This document shows, piece by piece, positions 1-11,539 of a stretch of 64,000 nt of DNA. Origin of the DNA: Agriotes lineatus (Eukaryota; Arthropoda; Insecta; Coleoptera; Elateridae); contig OW679202.1 in assembly GCA_940337035.1 (NCBI GenBank), positions 15,998,708 to 16,062,707 of the forward strand, written 5' to 3'. The notes under the pieces were generated by a model that saw nothing but the letters and a program-made list of their open reading frames with translations, had not been told where the DNA came from and made no database searches. The position numbers and the translations under genes were made by a program. Numbering within the stretch: position 1 is the stretch's first letter; every line of letters begins with the position of its first letter.

Positions 1-1200
1 AGACCTTGGGCAAAGACGAAGATTCCGTCGGAGCTTCAATTGAGGTTGGGCCTGTGTTACGGTATTAAAACAACTTTACGACACCCACCCAAGGCGAGCA
101 TCGCACCACGGAATCAGTCCTGGAAAACTGGCACACTTGCCCTGAGATTTGCTAGAAACAGGCTAAAGGCCACGGCTGGAACGCTCAGGGAGTCGGGCGT
201 GAGTCACACGATACGTTCTGGGCAAGCGTGTTGAGGCATATATATATAGGGTACGTCAAAATTATGAGGGCGCCACCAAGCCTGTCTTAACTCGAATAAC
301 CGGGCCTGGGCGGTTAAACGGGAGCGAAGCATTCAAGACACTCCGTCGATAAGAATTCTCATGAGCTGCAAGCTCAAATAACAATTTCGTACTGGAATGG
401 TAATATTGGGACTCTTTGGCCGAGACTGCGCAAGTGACAGTTACTATGTTTAAATGGTTGCAATTACAAATACCTTAGTCCGCAGACGGTCCATGAGAGT
501 GGCGTGCAGTCAGTTGGTAGAAGGCGGCAGTCTGTGGCAGCTCAATCACCAAAACACGGCATTAGGGGTAAACGGGCTGGAATCCGCCAAGATGGCGGCG
601 CTAGGACGCTCTCCTGAGAGCACACTACAGCGGCAAAGAGGCCTACTTCGTCCTGCCTAGAAAGATCCTCGAAACAGCGAGTTGCAAAGGGAAAGCCCCC
701 TTTCTCACCAACGCAGAACTGGCCCCAAGAAGCCCTTCACACACCTATGCCTTCGCGTAAAGACGTGCCACTCACACAACCACACGCGACCTCTTAAAGG
801 ATGGCATATTCGACAACATTCGCTGAAACAGCACGAGACGGGAAAAACAGACTGGCGTCCACGCAAATAGCGGGAACGCCGCGAAACGGCACACTCTGCG
901 ACTTCTTCGATCAACGGCCTGACTTGAACTCCTCAAGCAAAAAGCGTTAGGACGCTTAAAGTGGCGTGAGCCAAACGGCGTTGCCACGTGACTCTCGGCA
1001 GCCAATGGCGATGCGCTCCATAAAACAAATTAATTCCGGTAACAAAGACAGCCAATGACAAAGCGCCTCAACGGAGTGATTTCTAGAAGTTTCGGAATTC
1101 TTGCGAGCGATAACACCCGGCTGCCAAAGTAGCAGCAAAGGGGTGCTCCAACTGACGAGAAATACTGCGTTTGGGGCCAAATATGTGCAAAATCATTATT
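1..1200. repeat. GC-richer repetitive segment, left edge of window
   Basis: This stretch is clearly richer in G and C than its surroundings and has no credible coding frame. Roughly 66-285 resembles the reverse complement of about 43,010-43,240: both contain aaacaggctaaa, gccacggct, cgctcagggag and gggcaagcg in the same order and at similar spacing. The segment is therefore one copy of a dispersed repeat or transposon whose other copy lies inserted in a mariner element at 40.8-43.3 kb. Its left end lies outside the window. The class is not recognised. Confidence 0.45.
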
Positions 1201-1561
1201 ATAGAATTAGGCGATGAAGCCAAATAAGTAACTAAAAGGGTTTAGCATACGGGTACGCTGCCCTAAAGCCTAGGTGGCTACTTAAAATACCAAAATGACC
1301 TGAATCAAATGTGCGGAAGATGAAATTGTGCTGGTGCGCAAAAATTGAAAATGGTTTTAAAATAGCAACAAGTTGCCCTAAAGGCGTGAAATGCAATTAA
1401 GCATCTACAACAGCAAAATGACTTAACACCTGTTCAGGTTCATTATTAGTAATATTAGTCAATATTTACTCCACAAGCTTGAATAGCTCTAAGTACGTGC
1501 GGAATCTCTTACAACAGTGATATTCGTGATTTCATATTTTCAAGAGCAAGATTTGAGGGAG

Positions 1562-1626
1562 GCCTCAAATGAGGGATGCCTACATCCAGCAGTGGATACA
1601 AGATGGCTGATGATGATGATGAAGAT
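1562..1626 (+). mobile_element. 3' tip of an RTE-like LINE
   Basis: A short frame reads MRDAYIQQWIQDG and stops, followed by a (TGA)n tail. The 619-codon RTE-like frame on the - strand that ends at 52016 finishes with the nearly identical YIQQWIDQG and a (GAA)n tail. This is the last about 65 bp of a strongly 5'-truncated copy of the same LINE family, as expected from target-primed reverse transcription. Confidence 0.7.
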
Positions 1627-1682
1627 TTTTTCCTAATGTTTTCAGAAAAACACATTTTTTGGACGAACAAGTTTTTTGCCAG

Positions 1683-2661
1683 TTAGGATTCTTTATTAAC
1701 TATATACATAATGTAAGCGTTCAATGCTACAGTATCCAGCATTTGCATAAATAATTTTATGGGCCACCTTGCAGTTCGACGTGCACAGGAATATTTTCGA
1801 AAAAGGTTATTAGCATTATCTACCCCACCCTTAGTGACATTATAATCCTTAACATTGTTGGCTTCTGTTGTTCTCCCTTAGAAATTTCTGGAGTATCATG
1901 CTGAGACAATAACACTTGAACCATTTTTCCCTTTTTAGGTACATACGATACCGTACACATACAATTTTAAAATGCAAATTTTGATGAGTATGCTGCCCTT
2001 AGCTTGATCTGCTGCAGTTCTTCGGGTGTGTCTGGTTTATTTTTTCTAAGTGTTCCCAGCAATCTAATTTTTTTAGTCAACAAAAATTCAGCTAAAGCCA
2101 CCGAAGTAAAAAGTTGTGGTTACACCTTGTCCAGTATTGTAAAGTGGTGCCATAAGATCTTTTACAACACTTGAGCCTTGACCCTTCTCCAGTCGATCAC
2201 CAGTACGTTTGCCTGTGTAAATTTCTAACTTATACAAATATAGGTATTGTTTTTACATCAGCTGCCGCCTAAATTTTAATTCCGCATGTTGCCGGCTTAG
2301 ATTTCATATTTTGGCGGAAAGGACATTTGCCACGAGAAGCAACCAGCTGTTCATCCATAGTTACAGTTTCATTTGATGTATAAGATTTTTTACAATTTTT
2401 AACGAACTGGTCCCATATCTCACGAATGGCCGCCAATTTATCCGTTTCACTTCTCACTGGTCTAGTTAGTTTGTCATCAAACCTCAGATATGTACGAATT
2501 GCAATAAATCTATCACAAGACATTGATGCAGTAAAAATTGCCCTGCAGTAAAAATTGCCCTTCGCATTGATTATTAGGATTTTTTTATTGTAATCATCAT
2601 AAACTTGGGAAGCCTGTTTATTAGTATATACACAAATGTTTCTTTTCATGTCTTCTGTCAC
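1683..2661 (-). pseudogene. piggyBac-type transposase (decayed)
   Basis: This is a DDE transposase remnant of the piggyBac/PGBD superfamily, which cuts and pastes DNA at TTAA sites. Read on the - strand, the first 130-codon frame (2661-2269) contains RFIAIRTYLRFDDK, then DKLAAIREIWDQF and TMDEQL, with GKCPFRQ just after, all typical of the family. Further down, out of frame, come YTGKRTGDR, VSYVPKKGKMVQVLLS and the hallmark C-terminal block KGGVDNANNLFRKYS followed by RRTARWPIKLF, ending at a stop near 1683. At least three frameshifts and a stop interrupt it, so it cannot give a functional protein. A second frame, 2953-2687, may be its 5' part; that segment is duplicated in inverted orientation at 4.93-5.4 kb. 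Terminal repeats were not located. Confidence 0.85.
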
Positions 2662-3145
2662 AAAAAGATTAAAGATATCGATAATGTCAATTGCAGTGGT
2701 TGCAATATTGAGTTAGTCTCAGCATCTTCTTTACAATATTCTGATTTCGACGACAAACATGAGTAAAAGGATTTGCTGGCCATAATTTACCAAACTTAGC
2801 TTTATATTGTTCACCTACAGATTGTTCTAGCTTTTCAGAAACATACAGTGCGTACCAAATGTATGGAACCGGCCTTGTTATTTCAAAATTATTCAAGTTA
2901 AATCGATATAATTTAATATGCATGCTGTTTACAAAGCCTTCTATTATTTCCACAGTTTTGTTATTTTTTAATTGGCAAGGTCGGGAGCTGCACAGCCAAC
3001 TTGATTTTTCTTAAATAGGAAGGGGGATCAAATCGCATACCGTTTGAAAGATATTTTCAAGTAGAATTTAGCGACATGCTGCTTGCCATAGTTATCTCTA
3101 AAGATAACTTCGCTATTGTAAATTAAAGATTGGGAGTAGGTATTA
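2640..3145 (-). repeat. Inverted-repeat arm A (5' part of piggyBac-like sequence)
   Basis: The reverse complement of this segment matches 4,927-5,405. Both contain a frame with NSMHIK, YRF, NLNN/SLNN, VPYIWYALYVSE and LEQS, and both contain the palindromic run around ttatctctaaagataa. The match stops at the word aacaggcttc. The two arms flank a Jockey-like RT fragment. Arm A continues into the piggyBac transposase; arm B does not. Confidence 0.75.
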
Positions 3146-3234
3146 ACTGGTAAAACTAAAGATCCAATTAGCGTGGTTTTATGGTGTTTAATGTAACATC
3201 AGATTGTTGAAACCGTGTTTTAAGTTTATGAAGT

Positions 3235-3366
3235 TCATCTAGTACAGGAATCATTTATAAGCAAATTTATAAACAAATCGCGTACTTCTGCATGACTGCG
3301 TCTTCTATCACCGTATCCTATCATCATCAAGATTTCTATACGTTCTTTTTCTGTAAGATGCTCCAT
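3235..3366 (-). pseudogene. N-terminal HTH fragment of a DUF4817-type transposase
   Basis: A 43-codon frame starts MEHLTEKERIEILMMIGYGD and goes on with RRRSHAEVRDLF. This is the usual beginning of a Tc1/mariner-superfamily transposase group widespread in insects, whose N-terminal helix-turn-helix is annotated as DUF4817. The frame stops after the first helix pair and no catalytic domain follows, so it is a short relic. It lies between the two inverted arms and upstream of, and antisense to, the Jockey-like RT. Confidence 0.6.
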
Positions 3367-3470
3367 AATTCAGCACTTCTGGCACAGTTTTAAACTTTTG
3401 ACATTCGTTAAACAACATAAACTGTTTTCAGCGTTCACTAAATCTTCAGTTATCCAATTAATACCTACCG

Positions 3471-4758
3471 CAAAAAAACAATAGCAGTACTTGTCGATTT
3501 AACTTCTGCATACGACACAGTATGGCGTCAAGGCATGCTTCTTAAATTTATCAAAGCCATTCCGTGTAAAACTCTGGCTACTCTACTTAACAACATGCTT
3601 AGTAATAGACTTTTCGAAGTGCACTTAAGCGGGCAAGTAAGTAAATGTTTTAGACTGAAAGATGGACTCCCACAAGGCTCTGTTCTAGCACCTCTACTCT
3701 TCAACATTTACACAGCAGATCTACCAAACACAAAAACAAGAAAGTTTATATAAGCTGACGATATAGCTTTGGCTTCTCAATCCAGAGACTTTGAATCATC
3801 AGAGACCATCCTAACAGAGGATCTGATAAAACTGGACAAATACTTCAAAACATGGCGCCTCAGACCAAATATACGAAAAACCGAAATATGCTGTTTTCAT
3901 TTGAATAACAAACAGGCAAGCTATATCCCCAGAGTACAGTTTAGAGGACAGCAGCTAAATTATAATGCCCACCCGAAATATTTGGGTAAAACACTGGACC
4001 GCTCTCTGACGTACAAGGAACATCTTACCAGAACAGCAGCAAAAATGAAAACACGCAATAACATCTTGCATAAACTAACAGGAACAGGCTGGGGAGCTAA
4101 CGCAGTGGTTCTCAGAACTTCTGCCCTAGCACTAGTATATTCAGTAGCAGAATACTGCAGCCCGGTCTGGATTAACAGCGCACATACCAGCAAGGTTGAC
4201 GTCCAACTGAACGATACTATGAGAACAGTTTCCGGCACAATCAAATTCACACCTCTCCAGTGGTTACCAGTACTGTCCAACATATCTCCCCCTCATCTAC
4301 GAAGGCAAGCTACCCTGAAAAATGTATGGCTCAAATGCTGTAGCAACCCACAGCTGCCCATTCATCAAGATTTTATTAGACAGCACACACAAAGACTAAG
4401 ATCGAGGAAACCCCCTCGTCCAAGAAAACTTCCAACTGAAGAAATCCTGGACGAACGAATGGACTGTTTCCAACCCTGACACCTCAAACCTGATAACAGA
4501 CCCCACGATTCCATCAGACGGCTTCAACCTACCAAGGAAGACCTGGTCGGCACTAAACCGTGTACGCACTGGCCACGGCTAAAATACAAATGGGGCATCG
4601 CCGAGAAACCTGACTGCGACTGCGGCCATCCGACGTAGACGATCGAACATATTGTGTCAGAGTGCCCAATACGAAAGTTCAACGGCACAATAAACAACGT
4701 CCATGAAGCCGGCGAGGATGCAGTGGCGTGGCTGACAAATCTAGACATCCAACTATGA
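3471..4758 (+). pseudogene. Jockey-like LINE reverse transcriptase (5'-truncated)
   Basis: This is a non-LTR retrotransposon RT domain. Motifs in order are VLVDLTSAYDTVW, then LPQGSVLAPLLFNIYTADL, and ADDIALAS, where the residue before ADD has become a stop (TAA at 3751-3753). The thumb region follows (WRLRPNIRKTE, YLGKTLDRSLTYKEHL). The frame stays open to 4479, then shifts; the remaining frames carry a C-x-C...H...C cluster (CDCG...EHIVSECP) typical of the Jockey C-terminus. The endonuclease and ORF1 are missing. The stop inside the catalytic motif makes it inactive. It lies between inverted-repeat arms A and B. Confidence 0.85.
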
Positions 4759-4926
4759 CACCCAATTTCTCATACCTATAACTGACAAATTTATTATTGA
4801 TTTCCTATTTTATTGACTGAATTGTATTTTATTTTATTTATACTTTATGTTTTCTATTGTGTATTTGTTTATTTATTTATATTTAATACTTGTCATTTGC
4901 TGTATTTGCCATACGAAATATATATA

Positions 4927-5405
4927 ATACCTACTCCCAATCTTTAATTTACAATAGCGAAGTTATCTTTAGAGATAACTATGGCAAGCGGCATGTCGCA
5001 GAATTCTACTTAAAAATAACCTTTCAAACGGTATGCCATTTGACCAACCTTCCTATTTAAAAAAAAATCAAGTTGGTTGTGCAGCTCCCGACCTTGTCAG
5101 TTAAAAAAATAACAAAACTGTGCTTTGTAAACAGCATGCATATTAAATTTTATCGATTTAGCTTGAATAATTGTGAAATAACAACGCCGGTTCCATACAT
5201 TTGGTACGCACTGTATGTTTCTGAGGAGCTAGAACAATCATTTTTGTCGTCGAAATCAGAATATTGTAACGAAGAAGCTGTGACTAACTCAATATTGCTA
5301 CCACTGCAATTGACGTTATCGATATCTTTCATCTTTTTGTGACAGAAGACATGAAAAGAAAAATTTGTGTGCATACTAATGAACAGGCTTCTTCCGTTGG
5401 GATGG
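4927..5405 (+). repeat. Inverted-repeat arm B
   Basis: This is the mirror copy of arm A (2,640-3,145), with scattered substitutions and small indels. The 89-codon frame at 5073-5342 is the counterpart of the frame at 2953-2687 and shares VPYIWYALYVSE. It is a repeat relic, not an independent gene. Confidence 0.7.
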
Positions 5406-5626
5406 TGTAATGTACATGTTTTAGTACTACTTTATATGGTCGATCCTGTTTCATTTGGTAGGTATGGTGTACTATATTTTTTTTCACATAGGTGTGCTAT
5501 TAGCTTTCTGTAAGTGTCAGGAGTTTTTGTATTTATTTTAGCCACATTATTAGTTAAACAGTTTGTCGTGTGTTGCTCAATTTCTGCTGTTTCAGTTATG
5601 CTTTTTATCATCCTTTATCTAATAGA

Positions 5627-5895
5627 CCGTAAGAGATAGAGAAAAAAGTTATGAAAGTTATATGTTTGGAATGGTCATGTCAGGTCAGGAACCGAATTTC
5701 AGTCTCTAACACTAATTATTATCTTAATTATCCTAATCCCAACTTTTTAGGTTAGATTCTAGGCAAATTTTATCAAGGCGAATGCGACTGGTAGTTTGCT
5801 ACCAACAATGACGTCATATACGTACGTGTAGTGAAAACGCGTTCTAATTGCAAAACGGTCTTTTTTGTTTTTTTAAATGAGACATTTGTCTCACC
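5627..5895 (+). repeat. Dispersed repeat, copy 1 (second copy at 17.87 kb)
   Basis: The block starting ccgtaagagatagag and running through tcaggtcaggaaccgaa is repeated almost exactly at 17,868-17,945. The end, with gcgttcta, aaaacggtctttttt and aaatgagacatttgt, is repeated at 18,100-18,150. The middle parts differ. The class is unknown. Confidence 0.65.
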
Positions 5896-6054
5896 GGGTT
5901 GCTAGTTTCATTATAATTTGCCACGCCTTGTATAAAAATGGGTGGCGGTTTGTTTATTAATGGCGGTGAGGTTTGTTAATTTTTATTTGATGGGTGACTT
6001 GTAGGATTTTCTGTTAACACTGAGAATCTGTTTGGTTGTGAGTCTGTTTGCTGG

Positions 6055-6677
6055 GAGTCTGGCCACAACGGCCACTGGACACAACGGCCACACGTAATTT
6101 TGCATGGACATATCGGCCACACTGGACACAACGGCCAAAAGCGATATGTGGACACAACGGCCACCTTGGACGTATCGGCCACAGGGTTAGCTGGACACAA
6201 CGGCCACTCTGGACACTACGGCCACATTTCAGACGTGGACACAACGGCCACAGTGGACACAACGGCCACTGGACACAACGCCCACACAGAATTTTTGTAT
6301 GCCCATATCGGCCACAGTGGACACTTCGGCCACTTATCAGACGTGGACACAACGGCCACACTGGACACAACGGCCACTGGACACAACGGCCACACAGAAT
6401 TTTTGTATGCCCATATCGGCCACAGTGGACACTTCGGCCACTTATCAGACGTGGACACAACGGCCACACTGGACACAACGGCCACTGGACACAACGGCCA
6501 CACAGAATTTTTGTATGTCCATATCGGCCACTCTGGACACGTCGCCCACATAGCAGACCTGGACACATCGGCCACCGTGGACACAACGGCCACATAGCGG
6601 ACGTGGACACAACGGCCACCGTGGACACATCGGCCACATATCAGAGGAGGATAAATGCAAGGTTTGCCCGCTGACAT
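6055..6677 (+). repeat. Minisatellite array, 15-bp unit, left copy
   Basis: The tandem unit is close to ggacacaacggccac, with variants such as tatcggccac. Three sub-blocks starting acagaatttttgtatg (6286, 6394, 6502) lie 108 bp apart, so a higher-order unit exists. The unit length and composition keep all six frames largely open, giving spurious open frames of 80-208 codons on both strands. The array ends at about 6677 in the non-repeat tail ccgctgacata. The same array lies in reverse orientation at 16.1 kb. Confidence 0.95.
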
Positions 6678-6689
6678 AGATATACATAA

Positions 6690-7900
6690 GTGGCCGTGTG
6701 CACCTCTTTAGAGTTTAAGATACTAAAAATTTTTTAACATTAACATTTCTTTTTGGTATTTAACAGTATCGATATAAATCCTCGCAAGACTGAAAACCCT
6801 TGAAAGAATAGCGAGAAAGACAGCACTACGAATTTGATATGTACTTGCATACGCGCTACAGACAGCCTTTGGATGGAATGTATGTTTAGAGGCAAAACTT
6901 CATAAATTCGGTAATTTCGAATCAGCCGTGCATTTGAAGTATAGGAATACCCTATACCATTAAATAGGGAATCAAATTGTGCATACAAAAATATAATATA
7001 CAATGTGTTTGAGTTAAAATAAGAAATTTTGCTATTCTACTGTGCAAACCAAACACCTTGTATAAGTGATTTAAATTTAGAACAAAGCAGAGATGTTTAC
7101 TGAAAACCTTTTATATTTAAACTATTTTCATATTTTGACCAATAAAAGATCTACAGGAGCTTAAATTTCCGATTTTCAAAACCTTATAGTGGGCAGTACA
7201 GTGAAATTCTAGCGTTCATTAAAAAAAACAAAATGTAGCTAATACCAAGCTGTAATAAATGTAAACAATTTAAACAAAATCGTGTGGGCAGTTTTTTGTA
7301 ATAACTTTTCAAAAATTTAAAAAAAAAATGAAAAAACGCCATTGGGACCGTTTCTAGATTTTCGAAAATGAATTTCCTTCATGATATAGTACCGTAAAAG
7401 GACTTTTAAACAAGTTGTCGTGAAACCTGATCAGATAACTCATTTTTGACTTATGAGGCGTTAAAATCAAAATTTTGAAAGATTTATTGCGGCCTCCATT
7501 TTGCAGTTAGAGAGTCCGAGAAAAACGTGTGCACAGATCTGCAAAATTTGGCTTATAATAATATGCTACAAAAAAAAACATGCCTAACTTCCGCTTCTTG
7601 TTTTGGATTTTTTTGAAAAGCGTATTTTTTTAATGAATTGTCGATAACCCCTAACCCCTTTTAATTAAAGTTCCATGAAAATCGGTTTATTACTTTCAGC
7701 TGTAGAGGGGTTACGCACCCACTTTTTCATGGTGTACTACCCCTAAAGAGCTTTAAATCGAATTGTCGTTGAACCTGATTCTAAACTTTTTTTTCGCCCT
7801 TAAAAATTGTCTACTTCAGCAAGCAATTGACCTATTCATTCGCATGACTGTTCAAGCATTACTATTCATTTTCACAATTATTGATTAAGGAAAGGCTTAA
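6690..7900. other. No gene seen
   Basis: AT-rich DNA without a credible coding frame or an identified repeat. Short A-runs and T-runs are frequent. Confidence 0.6.
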
Positions 7901-7934
7901 ATTCTTAATTTTTCATGATATACTCGTTTTTTAT

Positions 7935-9250
7935 TACTTCCCTCGTCTGAAAGACGAGATTTCTTCAGATCTTCACGTTTCAAGGTCCCTAGATGACCAA
8001 ATAGTAATTTATACAACTAGTTTTGAAAGTCATACTTTTTTCATAAATTTGCAGTTTGATAACGAGGGCGAAGCCCTAGTTAATCAAGCAAATGAATGAA
8101 AAAAAGGACTTTCAAAAGATGTTGTACACGTAGTGTTTTTGCATAGTGATCTCTTGGTCGAAATTTAGTCGAAAAGGACTTCGGAATTGACAACTGTCAA
8201 ATTGACATTTCAATAAAATAGTTAAAGAAGTGTAATTTTTTCACGATTTGTGCGTTAAAAAAGTGGAACTTTCAATACGATTTTTCGTTAAAAAAAAACG
8301 ACCTTCACGATCACTATGCAAAAAAGAGTTGTTCTTAATTCCGTCTGTCTGTCTGTCTGTCTGTTGGCAGTATAGCTCAAAAACTATTTGTCGGAGGAAG
8401 ACGATATTTTGCATACATATTATACAGGGTGATTTTTTGAAAACGATCCGCCTGAGATATTTCAGAAACCAAAAGGAAATTAAAAATTTCCGAAAACAGG
8501 TACACTTATATGTCAAGGGGGAAACGGCTTGACCTATGATTCACACTTTTGACGTTTACCCTTGCGCCCCCACAAATACCTCCCCAAAAATTTTAAATGG
8601 AATGACCCATCGCGTGGTATCTCAAATGAAAGCTTATCTTATAAGGATTATGGTGATGTGTCACTTGCGCACGTTTTTTATTTTCTCATACATTTTAAGA
8701 GAAAGTTTATCATTGCCACTTCAGGAGAACGGTAAGCGCTATCGAAACCTAATTTTAATCAGGTAGGAGTGGAAAAAAAAGAAAGCAAGCCGTTGACGTT
8801 TTGTCTAACAAACTGTCACATTAGTTGTTTCCGTTTAGTCAGCTTCACCTACATACTACATTGGTTTCCGTAAAAATGGTGTACTCTATTGCTGAAAAAA
8901 TTGATCATTTCTCAATGCTAAATTTAAAAAAAATGCGCAAGTGACACATCACCATAATCCTTATAAGATAACCTTTCATTTGAGATACCACGCGATGGGT
9001 CATTCCATTTAAAATTTTTGGGGAGGTATTCGTGGGGGCGCAGGGGTAAACGTCAAAAGTGTGAATCATAGGTCAAACCGTTTCCCCCTTGACATATAAG
9101 TGTACCTGTTTTCGGAAATTTTTTATTTCCTTTTGGTTTCTGAAATATCTCAGGTGGATCGTTTTAAAAAAATCACACTGTATATCTACCTCGCATGAAA
9201 CCGGTGCAATTTCATACAAATATATACAGGGTGAGCACCTTAAAATATTA
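7935..9250 (+). mobile_element. GTCT-microsatellite/hairpin repeat, copy 1 (split by a MITE)
   Basis: The repeat begins with the perfect short palindrome ctcgtctgaaagacgag (7942-7958), continues through cagatcttcacgtttcaaggtccc, a (GTCT)n tract at 8342-8361, and agctcaaaaactatttgtc. After the inserted MITE (8425-9180) it ends with tctacctcgcatgaaaccggt. The same order of blocks recurs at 46,335-46,610 (- strand) and 61,560-61,800 (+ strand). A terminal hairpin plus a GTCT tract recalls the mini-me/HINE (Helentron-associated) elements of insects; that assignment is an inference. Confidence 0.65.
8425..9180 (+). mobile_element. MITE with about 255-bp terminal inverted repeats
   Basis: The arms 8425-8680 and 8928-9180 are nearly identical in inverted orientation, starting CAGGGTGATTTTTT on the left and CAGTGTGATTTTTT on the right (as reverse complement). 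It is flanked by TA on both sides, fitting Tc1/mariner-type insertion. The 250-bp centre contains an ATG at 8876 opening MVYSIAEKID, which resembles the N-terminus of DUF4817-type transposases, so it looks like a deletion derivative of such an element. It interrupts the GTCT/hairpin repeat. Confidence 0.85.
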
Positions 9251-9730
9251 AATTTTATTTAAATTTGCGTTAAGTGGGAAATAGATTAAAGTAGTAATTT
9301 GCACATAGATCAGGCCTTACACGTGACGAAAATAGAACCCAACAAATAAAACATAAGGTCGCAAAAAATTCAAAAAGTTTCCACAATAATACCCTTCGCT
9401 TAAATACAACCGCGCGTCGCACATATCAGCGTGTTTATTTTTCATTCAACTTAGTAATAAATACAAGTAATAATTTGTACATAGTGCAGGCTTTATTCTT
9501 ACAAAAAATGGGAGCGAATAGATACAGAATAAATTTTTTACAATACAAAAACGCGACATAAAATAGCGGTTACTAAATATACCTGCGACGGAGAAATTAG
9601 AGAAGCCGGTCCTCCGTGGCTTAGATAGAAATTGCACGTTAACTTAGGATATCGCACTACACGTTGGGGCTGCACACGCTGTCCGCCTGCCTTTCGAATT
9701 CGACCACCGGTAACGTTTTTTTTATTTGAA
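9240..9730 (-). repeat. Repeat related to 61.24-61.50 kb, possibly SINE-like
   Basis: On the - strand a segment ending with aagcctgcac and aaattattac resembles the + strand at 61,440-61,490 (KPALCTNYYLYLLLS against KPEPCVNYYVYLFIS when translated in the matching frame). A related stretch recurs within this region at about 9283-9350, suggesting a tandem pair. A box-B-like word (ttcgaa) lies near 9700. The repeat class is uncertain. Confidence 0.35.
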
Positions 9731-9739
9731 AATTTATTT

Positions 9740-11070
9740 AATTTATTAGAAACGTGAAGATATTTTTACTCCTAACTTAATTTGATTTTTAAAATTATTT
9801 ATTGTCACAATGACGAGGAATGTTATGGGTAAAGCCTTTTACAGAATTTTTACAAATTATGACAGAAAAAATTAATATGCGCATCGATTGGTTTTTATGG
9901 CGTCGCCTGCTTGCTTGCCAAAGTTATCGCCTTGGCCAGCAATTGCAAACTCTTCCGTAAAAACCATATTGTCGTCCTTGATACATAAATAAATATTACT
10001 ATACCGATATCGAATCGGGCAGCAGTCAAATTTTAATTTATTAATAGTGTTGAGTATACAGGGAATTTATTTTAATAGTTAACATAAGCGTTTCGTTTCT
10101 ATTTATTTTACGAGTTAACATAGGAATTATTACTTGTCAAAAAGACAATTAAAAGTTATCCTAATGTATGCCACTGAAAAAAAGATACAACACACAAGTT
10201 GTTCCTACGTAGCCATGAGCGTAACTTGGAGCATCACTTTGGGGGGACAAAATCAAGACTTCACAACAGTTTTAAACCTAAATTGCAAAAAAATGCTGCA
10301 CTTCACTTTAAAATCAAAATTTGGGGGGAGGGGAGGGGAAGCAATGCCCCCCTGGCCCCACCCAAGTTACGCCTATGTACGTAGCTACTTTTTAGTTGCA
10401 TACCTACATTCCCGTAACAAAATTAAAGTTTCTTATTAGCAAGTACCTAATTCAAATTCGTATGTTAACTCGTAAAATAAACGCTGTAATCTATTGATTT
10501 CATTGGTAACTATGGAAGTGACCTGTATGATTAAATGCTAGCAATTTTCCTTGGATTTTTTTTCTACATTCTACAAGGTTTCCTGGATCCCGAGTAGGGG
10601 CCGTACCACCGCAGGCACGCGACTCGCCTGACGTTTTGCGACACACAAGCGAGACGCACATTTTGTTTCATTTACAATAAACAAATATAAATAGATACAT
10701 GGAAAAACTGCAGTTTATTTATTCAAAAATGAAAAATTGTACAGTCAGGGAATTTTAACATATTGTTTACCTTAAAGGAGGGGAATTTCCTATTCTTTTA
10801 GAAAAGTCTAATTGTTTCTTAATAAATTTTTGGGAGTTTTATTTTTAAGTATTTCAACGTTTTCAAAAAAATATTACAAAAAAGCTGACCACACGTTTTT
10901 GTATAGATTTTATAATGCATTTGCGTATTAGCTAAATTTAATTTTTTTGCTAGGTGCCAGAATTTCACTCAGGCGCTCTCTATGGGGGTGTATAAATCGA
11001 ATGTTAGTGCCTCTATAGGCCCTTTATTGGTCAAAATATTAAAGAAATATAAATACATACAATACCTAAT
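9740..11070. other. No gene seen
   Basis: AT-rich intergenic DNA. A G-rich patch (10,318-10,345) and several short frames are present, none with recognisable content. Confidence 0.5.
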
Positions 11071-11539
11071 TTTACAGGGTGTATTAAAACATGCGGCTAA
11101 TAAATACACCACGCGATTTTAGGGTTAACTCTTTGGTTAAGGAGTTATTAATGCTCAAACTTTGGTTGAGAAATAGATTTAAATAGTATCAACAACACAT
11201 AATTCAACAATTAAAATAAGTAATCAAATATAAATTATAACATTTTGGCAATTAGTTTACGTATAATTTAATATTTAAGAATGCAAAATCTTCGCGGTTT
11301 ATAGTTTTGGAAGACGTTGCAACTATGCATTATAAGGTGGGTTTATTTTTAAAATGTAACAATAAAAAATTCATAACTGGATGTATTAATGTCATTTTTG
11401 ACACTTGTAAAAGTCACTTTTCTTTTCGTAAAACCTGCTTCACTCATTATTTATTAGTTATTCCCTGTTATTATTGTTCTAACTTACTTTGTTCCTTGTT
11501 TGATTCTTCAGTTTTGTGTTTTTGGTTTTGGGAAAAAAC

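Noticed and set aside
1..1200. Ribosomal DNA (because of its higher GC content)
   Set aside because: No conserved rRNA stretches were recognised, and part of it is shared with an insertion at 43 kb.
6048..6674. Open frames of 150-208 codons with His-Gly-Asn or Trp-Thr-Gln-Arg repeats on both strands
   Set aside because: They are produced by a minisatellite that lacks stops in most frames. Overlapping frames on both strands at two loci cannot all be genes.
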